Below are positions 1 to 8,100 of a stretch of 64,000 nucleotides of DNA, piece by piece. The translations under genes and the position numbers were made by a program. The DNA comes from Streptococcus suis (GTDB lineage: Bacteria > Bacillota > Bacilli > Lactobacillales > Streptococcaceae). The notes beneath the pieces were generated by a model. That model did no database searches. It was not told where the DNA came from and saw only the letters and a list, made by a program, of their open reading frames with translations. The stretch is taken from positions 310,001-374,000 of the forward strand of contig NZ_JAEUXI010000001.1 in NCBI RefSeq assembly GCF_016775005.1. Reading direction: 5' to 3'. Each line of letters starts with the position of its first letter. Position 1 is the stretch's first letter.

Positions 1-331
1 TTGAAAATTCAACTAAAACTGCATCTGAGCTGGCATAGCCTGGTATTTCTTTTTTTTCGAGTTTATTTAAGTATTCCCGACTATAATAAATCTCCGCTCC
101 ATAGTAGATAAATAGGTCATCTGCTACTTGTTTGGCTAACTCTTGCACCTGTCGGAAGTTTTGCCAGATGGTTTCTTCTGGCGTTTCAAACATTCCTTTT
201 CGACGGTGCGAAGTCGCAACGATTCCTCTGACACCCTGGCGATAGGCTTCTTGTAATAAAGCCAAACTTTCCTCTGGCGTCTTTGGACCATCATCCACCC
301 CAAAGATGATGTGAGAATGTATATCTAGCAT
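1..331 (-). CDS. cpsB: Capsule tyrosine-protein phosphatase CpsB/Wzh, N-terminal part
   Basis: This is the first 110 codons of a gene that runs off the left edge. The protein begins MLDIHSHIIFGVDDGPKTP, the metal-binding start (HxH, then GVDDGP) of the PHP-fold Wzh/CpsB phosphatases. These act on the autophosphorylated Wze/CpsD kinase and so tune capsule synthesis in the cytoplasm. The start ATG lies 1 nt after the cpsA stop, with GGGGA from the end of cpsA as ribosome binding site, so it is translated together with cpsA. The second gene of the operon is here Wzh, whereas reference S. suis loci, as I remember them, have the Wzd copolymerase next. Family call is firm; only the C-terminus is unseen. 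Confidence 0.88.
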   Translation of the reverse strand, partial: MLDIHSHIIFGVDDGPKTPEESLALLQEAYRQGVRGIVATSHRRKGMFETPEETIWQNFRQVQELAKQVADDLFIYYGAEIYYSREYLNKLEKKEIPGYASSDAVLVEFS

Positions 332-332
332 G

Positions 333-1778
333 TTAATTCCCCGAAATGATTGATTGAATCTTATTAGTTACTTGTGTCAAGCTTTCTTGATTGATTTCAA
401 GCATGTAGAGTTGTGAAGTTGGCATAGCATAAGATGGCAAGTCCATGCGACCAGTACCTGTCAAATCTTGCGACTCAACAGAATAAGAAGAACCTGATTC
501 CATCTGTGTATTGACCAGTTGCATCATGGTTTCCAATGGCATATCTGTCTGAACAGAGGATTCAATACCTGAGATAATCTCTTGGTAGTTGGTCAAATTC
601 TCAGGTTTACTTAATTTTTCGATCAAGGCTGCAATCACTTTTTGTTGATTGCGTCCGCGATCTGCATCCCCATCTGACAGAGCATAGCGTTCACGCACAA
701 ACGCCAAAGCTTGTTTCGCATCTAAATGAATGTTTCCAACTGAGAAATGTGTATTGTCATGGATACTTGTAAATTCAGTTTCATTATAAACATCTATTCC
801 TCCTACTACATCAATCAAATTCAAGAAGGACGTGAAATTGAGTCGGACATAATAGTGGATATCTATTCCATACAGGTTTTCCAAGGTATGTTCCGAAGCT
901 GTCACACCATAGATACCCGCATGGGTTAATTTATCATATTGGTTTTGACCACCGTCAGCAATAGCTACATAGGCATCCCGAGGCGTAGTTGTTAACAAAA
1001 CCTTATGGGTCTTCATGTTAACCGTCATGATGATATTGACATCTGAACGTGACACAGATGAAATCGGTCCATAGGTATCGATACCGCTAATGTAAATATT
1101 GAGCACATCTCCTGAAACTTCTTCGTTGCTCGCATCGACTTCTTTTGTAATGGTATAGGTAAAGATTTTCTTCACTTTGGAAGCAAAGTCTGGCACTTCA
1201 GTTTCAATAATATCTGAGAAAACACCATTCAATACCATGGCTTCTGCTCCACCATTCATCATGGTATTGTAGGCATCTAAATAGGAAGACGATTGGGTCA
1301 ATGGGAGGTCAAAATTCTCCATCGATTTGACATTAGCTACCAATTCATCAATGTTGCTGGCATCATTGGCAGTCGGTGCTAGGACGCTGGTCAGTTGGCT
1401 GACATCGGTAATGGAACTATCAGCAGGAACAATGACACTCATCTCATACTCTGTAAAACTAGACGAAGAGTTTAGATTAGATGACAGATTGACAACGCTT
1501 CGCAATCCATAGAGTCCCAACGAGCTAGCAAGTAAGGCAAGCACCAACAGGATACATGTGAAGACACGAGCAGCTTTTTTGAAGACTAAAAAAACGCCTA
1601 ATAAAAAGACTCCAACCATCAATCCTGTCACCACATGGTTGATAGCCCGAAAATCAAGCACTTGGTAGCGGTACATTGTGATAAGAAACAAGCCCGCTAA
1701 CAAGCCATACACGATGAGTAAGGCACAGTTAACGAGGCCAAGTTTAGAGGAGTTCTTCCGATTTCGCTTGTTATTCAT
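333..1778 (-). CDS. cpsA: LytR-CpsA-Psr family protein, first gene of capsule operon
   Basis: This is a 481-residue LCP protein. LCP enzymes transfer undecaprenyl-linked polymers such as capsule onto peptidoglycan outside the membrane. Three hydrophobic helices lie in the first ~120 residues, then an extracellular accessory domain, then the LCP core with [20 protein letters not shown], the PRDAY segment and the arginine-rich [20 protein letters not shown] motif that binds the lipid pyrophosphate. An upstream in-frame start is possible, but the ATG used here follows AAGGAAGG at good spacing and gives the usual MNNKRNRK-type N-terminus. It is followed directly by cpsB. A TGATATAAT extended -10 sits about 30 nt upstream of the start. 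Confidence 0.93.
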   Translation of the reverse strand: MNNKRNRKNSSKLGLVNCALLIVYGLLAGLFLITMYRYQVLDFRAINHVVTGLMVGVFLLGVFLVFKKAARVFTCILLVLALLASSLGLYGLRSVVNLSSNLNSSSSFTEYEMSVIVPADSSITDVSQLTSVLAPTANDASNIDELVANVKSMENFDLPLTQSSSYLDAYNTMMNGGAEAMVLNGVFSDIIETEVPDFASKVKKIFTYTITKEVDASNEEVSGDVLNIYISGIDTYGPISSVSRSDVNIIMTVNMKTHKVLLTTTPRDAYVAIADGGQNQYDKLTHAGIYGVTASEHTLENLYGIDIHYYVRLNFTSFLNLIDVVGGIDVYNETEFTSIHDNTHFSVGNIHLDAKQALAFVRERYALSDGDADRGRNQQKVIAALIEKLSKPENLTNYQEIISGIESSVQTDMPLETMMQLVNTQMESGSSYSVESQDLTGTGRMDLPSYAMPTSQLYMLEINQESLTQVTNKIQSIISGN

Positions 1779-1807
1779 ATAGACCTTCCTTTTACTATAA
1801 CACTCCA

Positions 1808-1813
1808 ATTATA
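1808..1813 (-). promoter_or_regulatory. Extended -10 promoter of the capsule operon
   Basis: The minus strand reads TGATATAAT about 30 nt before the cpsA start, a consensus extended -10. No good -35 is visible. It sits inside a weak CCAAT-N8-ATTGG inverted repeat (1805-1822). It is the best candidate for the cps operon promoter in this window; yaaA read-through is also possible because I see no terminator between the two genes. Confidence 0.55.
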
Positions 1814-1879
1814 TCACATTGGAAATGGCATATCTACAAATATTGTGTAAATGAAAACGTTAAATTGAAATTTTTGCAT

Positions 1880-2614
1880 TTATTTACTGATAATTTTCGT
1901 AAACAATATATTGAATTTGTCAGATTGATCAGCTTGATAGCTAAAACCGTCAACTTCCAATCGTAAGACCTCCTTCAAATCCTGGATCTGTTTTTCTGCT
2001 AAGAGAGAAACCATTCGCCCTCTTGCTTTTTTGGAAATGGTTGAATGGACTCGTTTTTTTCCATTTAGGATTTCTGCAAACTGGATACGAACCATCTTTT
2101 TCTGAAGGGCTGGACTGAATACTTGTTCAAATTCCGATGATAAGAGGGAAATCACCAAATCTTCTCCTTCTAGTTGACGGTCATATGCTTGACGCCAAAA
2201 TTGTTTTAAGGAACGGGAGCCTATTTTCACACTCCCCTGAAAGTCTAATCGATGGGGAGAAATGAGGTCAAAAGGTGAGATTAAGCCATAGAGACCTGTC
2301 GCAATCAAGACATGCTTGTCTAGATAGTGCTCTTCTGCAGTCGATAGGTCACGACGCTTCATATAGCGGTACATGAGGCCATCGTACAGTTGAAAAGCTG
2401 GATAGGACTTGGCCTGACCATGAAGGATTCGTTGCCACCGATCTGCTTCTAGCTGCGCCCTATCTTCATTGAGTTTGTAAAAATGTGCCAATTCTGCCAG
2501 GGACAACTGGGCAAGTTGGGTCGTAACTTGCTGGCTATCTTCTGACAAAGGTTGAAAGGGAAAATTATCAAGATTTGTATTTAATTCTTTTGCATTAGGT
2601 AATAAAATTTTCAT
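1880..2614 (-). CDS. yaaA: Peroxide stress protein YaaA (DUF328); capsule-flank orfX
   Basis: This 244-residue protein begins MKILLPNAKELN and contains LIATGLYGLISPFDLISPHRL, typical of the YaaA/DUF328 family. In E. coli YaaA limits intracellular iron damage during peroxide stress and binds DNA. In S. suis the homologue (orfX) sits directly upstream of cpsA, as here. The start codon has no Shine-Dalgarno sequence: an extended -10 (TGATATAAT, 2621-2626) ends only 6 nt before the ATG, so the transcript is predicted to be leaderless. The protein ends in FTKIISK and the gene is intact. Confidence 0.93.
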   Translation of the reverse strand: MKILLPNAKELNTNLDNFPFQPLSEDSQQVTTQLAQLSLAELAHFYKLNEDRAQLEADRWQRILHGQAKSYPAFQLYDGLMYRYMKRRDLSTAEEHYLDKHVLIATGLYGLISPFDLISPHRLDFQGSVKIGSRSLKQFWRQAYDRQLEGEDLVISLLSSEFEQVFSPALQKKMVRIQFAEILNGKKRVHSTISKKARGRMVSLLAEKQIQDLKEVLRLEVDGFSYQADQSDKFNILFTKIISK

Positions 2615-2643
2615 GCAACTATTATATCATAGAGACCTTTTTC

Positions 2644-2672
2644 TTGCATTTTCAATCCTTATAAGTTAAAAT
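2644..2672 (+). promoter_or_regulatory. Promoter of the DUF1836/hemolysin-III operon
   Basis: TTGCAT (2644-2649), 17 nt, TAAAAT (2667-2672) forms a good sigma-A promoter. Its -10 overlaps the start of the 23-bp inverted repeat at 2670-2692. Confidence 0.6.
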
Positions 2673-2692
2673 CTAGTTATCATAACTAGATT
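2670..2692 (+). promoter_or_regulatory. Perfect 23-bp inverted repeat, candidate operator
   Basis: Arms AATCTAGTTAT and ATAACTAGATT are perfectly complementary around a single C. The repeat spans from the -10 box to just before the ribosome binding site of the DUF1836 gene. With such short spacing it looks like a dimeric repressor site rather than a terminator, and there is no U-tract. The obvious candidate ligand is the DUF1836 protein itself. Confidence 0.6.
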
Positions 2693-2706
2693 AAAAGGTG
2701 ATTAAA

Positions 2707-3153
2707 ATGATTAACTTACCTACTTGGGAGCAACTGCCCACGCTAGACCTTTACTTAGACCAAGTCTTGCTCTACGTCAATCAGCAGACCAGCTCTGCTA
2801 TTTCCCTAAAAGAAAAACCGCTGACTGCTGCCATGATCAACAACTATGTCAAACATGGCTATCTTCCCAAACCTATAAAGAAGAAATACGGACAGCGACA
2901 GCTGGCACGGCTCTTGGTTGTGACCATCTGCAAGCCTGTCTTCCCAATTGCCAGCATCCATGAGGTGATTGAGCTGCTAGGGCAGGAGCTGGACTCACAG
3001 GCTCTCTATGATAGTTTTGTGGCCAGTCTGGCAGGGAAAGACACGGACGCTCACCCCTTGATTGCCAAGGCCTGTCAGACCATTTTAGCCTATCAGGAAA
3101 CCCTGGCCCTCGCAGAACAATACCAAGGAGGTTCCCATGAACCAAAGCTTTAA
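2707..3153 (+). CDS. DUF1836 domain protein, putative MerR-like regulator
   Basis: The 148-residue protein matches DUF1836: an early helical part, then KEKPLTAAMINNYVKHGYLP, which resembles the winged-helix 'condition, then stop at the tip' pattern of MerR-like DNA binders, then a helical C-terminus. A GTG at 2698 is in frame, but the ATG at 2707 is preceded by AAAAGGTG at correct spacing and is preferred. The stop lies 17 nt inside the downstream hemolysin-III gene, so the two are translationally coupled. A perfect inverted repeat over the promoter suggests autoregulation. No function is established for the family; the regulator role is inference. Confidence 0.8.
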   Translation: MINLPTWEQLPTLDLYLDQVLLYVNQQTSSAISLKEKPLTAAMINNYVKHGYLPKPIKKKYGQRQLARLLVVTICKPVFPIASIHEVIELLGQELDSQALYDSFVASLAGKDTDAHPLIAKACQTILAYQETLALAEQYQGGSHEPKL

Positions 3154-3784
3154 ACTCTCTCTTCCACTCTCTTTTGGCGAGGAAGTTGGCAATGCGGTCA
3201 CCCACGCAGTTGCTGCCCTAGCCATGCTGGTCTTGCTACCGATTTCTGCCATTCACTCTTACCAGACGGGCAGCATCTTGGCTGCGACAGGGACTTCGAT
3301 TTTTGTCATCAGTCTTTTTCTCATGTTCCTGTCCTCCGCCATTTACCACTCTATGTCCTACGGTTCGACCCACAAGTATGTCTTGCGTATTATCGATCAT
3401 TCCATGATTTACATCGCTATTGCCGGCTCCTACACGCCTGTCGTCTTAGCTCTCATGAACAACTGGCTGGGCTATACCATTTTAATCATCCAGTGGGGGA
3501 CGACCATTTTCGGCATTCTCTACAAGATTTTCGCCAAAAAAGTCAATGAAAAATTCAGTCTGGCCCTCTATCTGATCATGGGATGGCTGGTGGTTTTGAT
3601 TCTGCCACCGATTGTCCAACAGACTGGCCCCAGCTTCTGGATCTTGATGTTGGCTGGTGGACTGTCTTACACCATTGGGGCTGGTTTCTACGCTAAAAAA
3701 CGCCCCTACTTCCACATGATTTGGCACCTCTTTATCATCTTGGCTAGCATTTTGCAGTACCTAGCCATTGTCTACTTCATGTAG
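3137..3784 (+). CDS. Hemolysin III / TrhA (PAQR-type) membrane protein
   Basis: This 215-residue protein has seven hydrophobic segments and the family residues SSAIYHSMSY near position 70, RIIDHSMIYIAIAGSYTP near 90-110 and the closing MIWHLFIILAS histidine motif. These His/Asp residues bind a metal in PAQR/hemolysin-III proteins. The physiological role in bacteria is poorly defined (membrane homeostasis has been shown for TrhA in E. coli). The ribosome binding site AAGGAGG lies inside the 3' end of the DUF1836 gene, and the overlap makes this the second gene of a two-gene operon. Confidence 0.9.
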   Translation: MNQSFKLSLPLSFGEEVGNAVTHAVAALAMLVLLPISAIHSYQTGSILAATGTSIFVISLFLMFLSSAIYHSMSYGSTHKYVLRIIDHSMIYIAIAGSYTPVVLALMNNWLGYTILIIQWGTTIFGILYKIFAKKVNEKFSLALYLIMGWLVVLILPPIVQQTGPSFWILMLAGGLSYTIGAGFYAKKRPYFHMIWHLFIILASILQYLAIVYFM

Positions 3785-3787
3785 AGC

Positions 3788-3816
3788 TTGCGGTTTGACC
3801 GCATTTTCGCTACAAT
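3788..3816 (+). promoter_or_regulatory. Candidate promoter of the MocR-type regulator gene
   Basis: TTGCGG (3788-3793), 17 nt, TACAAT (3811-3816), ending 26 nt before the chosen start. It begins 3 nt after the hemolysin-III stop, so the regulator may have its own transcript as well as read-through. Confidence 0.5.
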
Positions 3817-3842
3817 ATAGAAAAACTGTACGGGGACAGATG

Positions 3843-5105
3843 ATGAGTGTTTACCAAAAAATTGTTGCAGATATTATTGAAGGAATTGAGACCCACCGGT
3901 ACAAACGAGGGCAGAAACTGCCCTCTATTCGCCAGTTAAGCAAAGAGTACGGTTGTAGTAAGGACACGGTCCAGAAGGCTATGTTGGAACTTAAGTACCA
4001 GCATCGGATTTATGCCGTGGAAAAATCTGGCTACTACATCCTAGAAGATCAGGATTTTCAAGATCGGACTGTGGAGCTGAATCCGGAAGACTTTCAACAA
4101 TTGCCTTATGAAGACTTCCGCTCTTGTCTGACCGAGAGTTTACTTGGTCGGGAAAACTATCTCTTCAATCACTACCACCAACAGGAGGGACTGGAAGAGT
4201 TGCGGATTTCCTTGCAAGGCTTGCTGGCTGATTATGCTGTCTATACAAAAAAAGACCAGCTTGTCATCACAGCTGGTAGCCAACAGGCCCTTTATATCCT
4301 CAGCCAGATGAATTTTGGTGAGGGGCGGACGGATATTCTTCTCGAATCTCCTACCTACCATAGGATGCAAGACTTGGTGGAGCGCCAGGGTCTACCTTTC
4401 CAAACAATTGAACGAACCTTTGAAGGCATTGACTTGCAGGAACTGGAAGCTATTTTTCAAACAGGTAAAATCAAATTTTTCTACACCATTCCTCGTCTTC
4501 ATAACCCCTTGGGGGCAAGCTATGACCTAGCCAGTCTGAAAAAGATTGTTGAATTGGCTGAGCGTTATCAGGTCTATTTGGTGGAAGATGATTACTTAGC
4601 TGACTTTGATGCGCAAAAGCACTTGCCCCTCCATTACTTGGACACAGCTGGGCGGGTTATCTATATCAAATCTTTCACGCCTACTCTCTTTCCTGCTCTG
4701 CGATTGGGGGGCATCGCCCTCCCTCAAGAACTACTATCCCCCTTCTTGCAGTACAAGAGTTTGATTGATTACGACACCAACCTCATCATGCAAAAAGCCT
4801 TGTCCCTCTATATCGATAACGGGATGTTTGCCCGCAACACTCGGCATCTTGTCGCGATGGGACAAGGAGAGGAGAACCAGATGAGAAAGTTGCTCGCTAC
4901 CAGTCACCTGGACCTTGCTGTTCGCTTTACTCCTCATGTCATGATTCTTGAAATCCCTCATCAGCATCCTATCCCAGTCCCGCTTGTAGAGGGAGTCCGA
5001 TGCTATAAGGGAAAGCAGTTCAACTACCTTACACTGCAACTTCCTCACAACGATTCGCAAGCTATCCAATCTTTCCTAACCAAGCTAAGCAAAAAAGAAA
5101 GTTGA
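3843..5105 (+). CDS. MocR/GntR-type transcriptional regulator with aminotransferase fold; capsule-flank orfY
   Basis: The protein has a GntR winged helix at residues ~1-70 (QKLPSIRQLSKEYGCSKDTVQKAM) followed by a class-I aminotransferase-like domain (ITAGSQQALYILSQ, PRLHNPLGASY, VEDDYLADFD, YIKSFTPTLFPALRLG). In the last motif the usual PLP-binding lysine is present (YIKSFT). MocR proteins bind PLP and usually control vitamin B6 or amine pathways, but targets vary. Two adjacent ATGs (3840, 3843) are possible; GGGG at ~3832 fits the second slightly better. This position in the S. suis capsule flank is orfY, described as regulatory. A strong terminator follows at once. Confidence 0.87.
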   Translation: MSVYQKIVADIIEGIETHRYKRGQKLPSIRQLSKEYGCSKDTVQKAMLELKYQHRIYAVEKSGYYILEDQDFQDRTVELNPEDFQQLPYEDFRSCLTESLLGRENYLFNHYHQQEGLEELRISLQGLLADYAVYTKKDQLVITAGSQQALYILSQMNFGEGRTDILLESPTYHRMQDLVERQGLPFQTIERTFEGIDLQELEAIFQTGKIKFFYTIPRLHNPLGASYDLASLKKIVELAERYQVYLVEDDYLADFDAQKHLPLHYLDTAGRVIYIKSFTPTLFPALRLGGIALPQELLSPFLQYKSLIDYDTNLIMQKALSLYIDNGMFARNTRHLVAMGQGEENQMRKLLATSHLDLAVRFTPHVMILEIPHQHPIPVPLVEGVRCYKGKQFNYLTLQLPHNDSQAIQSFLTKLSKKES

Positions 5106-5122
5106 TGCAACTTTCTTTTTTT
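5093..5122 (+). terminator. Intrinsic terminator of the MocR regulator gene
   Basis: Stem AAAGAAAGTTG / CAACTTTCTTT with loop ATG, followed by a run of T. The stop codon lies in the left arm. Confidence 0.85.
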
Positions 5123-5170
5123 GTTGGTCTGATGAATAGAGGCAAGTACTTACCAGTCCAAATGGTTTTC

Positions 5171-8100
5171 TCACCTTATGTGTCTTCTTCTCTTTTGACA
5201 GGATAGTCCGATTCCAACAAGGCCACATGCTAGACCCAGAGCAAAGATTGACTGATCTTTGCTTGCAGTTTCTGGTAGTCTTGCTTGGCTAGCGGTCTCG
5301 CCTGAACCAACAGGTTTTCTGCTACTTTGTTTGTCAGCTTCTTGTTCAAAGACTGGTTTTTGTTCATCTCGCAACTGAGGAACACTCACTGCAGTCACTT
5401 GCATGTCTGGACTGACTTGCTCATCTTTCTGGCGAACTGGCACTTGACTACCCACAGCCACAATTTCTGGTAAAGGATCCTGCTGGCTAGTTTCCACTAG
5501 TCTGCTCGCAACTAACTCCCCTTGGACATAGACGTCTTCATAATGCTGATTCAAGAAACCTTCTAGACCTATTTGAATCACTTTCTTCTCTCCCAATGGA
5601 AGGTTTGGATCTTCCTCCATCAAACTAGGATAAGACAGCTTGTTCTCTATTTCTCTCTTTCTATACTCAATAGTAAGACTTGGGAGTGTCAGACCTTCTG
5701 GCAATTGATTCCTTGCTCCTTTCTCCAGAAGAAGAATAAGCTTCTCAAGCTCTTTTTCAATCTGATCCAGGTTGACTTCAGGATCTTCCAATTGAGTGCG
5801 CAGACTCGCCACCTTCTCTTGGAAAGTTGGCTCATCCCACGGCTTCCAACTAGTTCTGTCCGTTGCCAATAGTGCCTGTAATTGGTCGACTAGCTGACCT
5901 TTTCTTGCCAACAGCTGCACACGGCCTGTTCCAACTCGTATGCGCTTGGCTTGGGCAGCTGTTTGGACAGTATCAACCAGGCGACTGGAAACCAGTACAT
6001 CATCCTCATATCTGTCTTCAAAAATCTTCTGAATGCTTCCAGCTCTGCCTTGGCTTTCAATCACTTCTTCACCCAGTGCCAATTGGTCATCAGAAATTTT
6101 CTCAACTGGAATGGCGATTTCTTCCAGAACTTCCCGTCTTTCCAAACGAACTTGTGGTTCTGCCTTTTTCAGACTGAGATTGCCAATCGCTTCTGTCAGC
6201 TCTGCTATTTTCTCCGAAACCAACTGACGGCTTGCCTGATCTTCTAACAAGGCCTTGGCTGATCTGACTTTTTGTTCTAAGTCTTCGATACTGCTTGGAG
6301 AATAGGCTGCCGCTAGAAGAAGGTGGGCATCGGCTTCTAGGATTTTTTCCTTGAGGGCTTGTGAATAGTTGGTGCTAGCGGGTGTCAATTCAGCAGCAGA
6401 GCCAAAGCCTCCGTGTCCATCCGTAACAAGCATCTTCAGATACCGCACTGTCCTTGGACTAAAGCGAATCTGCTTTTCTTGGCCTGTGTCTGGCAGGTTA
6501 CCTTGGCTCAGGAGTTGGTAATCATCTGATTCTTGCAATTTGCCGTACAGTTGATAGGCTGTGATGTGCCCATTGTTCCCTGTTTGCCGTGGCAGATAGT
6601 TCAAATGGTCCAGATCCTGCGCTTCTTTCATGTCTATCAAGATAGTAGCAGGCAAGTTCTTTTTGGCTGGCTGCCACTGGGTATGCCAGATTGTTGTGCT
6701 ATCACCGTCAAATGCCATCGAAATTGGTCCATCAGCATTTTCATTGTCACTACTTACAAGCCAATTTTGCCGAGCAGGGCGAAGACTAGATAACCCTTTG
6801 TCTTGCCATACAAGTAACTGATCAATCAGGCCTGTCATGGCATGCTCTTTACTGCCAATATAGGCCGTCGGCAAGGTCAAACTCACTTGCTTGCCACCGG
6901 TTGCTTGACGAGAAAGGGTATCTACTAGTTCCCCATTGACATACAGCTGGCTCATACCAATTGAACCTTTAAAGGTTAGATGAACCCATTGGTCCCTCGG
7001 CAAGGTATAGTTAAAGGAATGGTCATAGCCTTCAAGGGACAGACCGACTTTTCCAGTTTCTTTTTGAACCAGTTTTATGGCATCTCGACCTGACTCCATC
7101 AAAATCTGTTCGCCCTGGGCTGAAGCATCCAATTTTACCCAGACAGAGAGGCTGTTCTGAGGACCAACTTTCTCAAGCGGTGTCTTGAAATAAGAAGAAC
7201 CGCCAGCTAAACGCAAGGCACGACCTGCTTGACCATCCGCAAATGAGATGGCATGTTCTTGGCTCCCATCAAAATTATTACCTGAAAAATCTTCTAAATT
7301 ATCCAAATCAAACTTGTAATGCAGCAAAGTCTCCCCAAGACTGTTGACCTGGTGATGGGGATTGTAATTGGCAGGCTTGCCAATGGCTTCCACCGCAGCC
7401 AAGTATTGTCGATAGCTACCTCCATCTCGGTTGCCCCACATCTTGGCCGTCAAGGCTGGTAGCACTGCCTCAAAACGTTTGTAGATATCTTGTTCTAAGA
7501 TACCGTTGGCGCGGCGGTCAATCATATCATTCCAAATGGCAAAGGCAGCACCTTTCATCTGCTCAGAACCAGCAGGGATGATGGTATTGCCCATCTTATT
7601 GACTTCCCATTGATTATAGAGTCGCTCAGCATTGAGGTAGTCGGCATAGTAACCAGCTGCAGGCACGATATACAGGTCCCCATCCAAGGTATTGATCAAG
7701 GAGTAGCCCAGCTGGTACATATCCGCTGGCCTTGCCCAACCTGTTGACCAAATATTCATCTCCGTACCTTCTACACGGACTGGTGTTGTTCCTGGTTTTG
7801 CAGTCAAGCTCCCCCAGAAGCGCGGTGTTTTCCCTCGGTCAATAGCAAAGCGTAAGAGTTGATCTGTGAAGGCACGAAAGGCTTCGTTGTTACCTTCAAA
7901 TTCATCCACGCCGATGTGAATAGTATCGGTTTCCCCAAAAACAGGATCCTCACCTGTCAGGTACTCATCCCAAACACTCTTAATAAAGGCTAGACTTTCT
8001 GGATTGGAAACCTCCAGGTGATCCACCCATCGATTAACTGTTCGATCCGTCATGGTCAAATCTGGACGAACCTTGGTAAAGGCTAGAGCATGGGCTGGCG

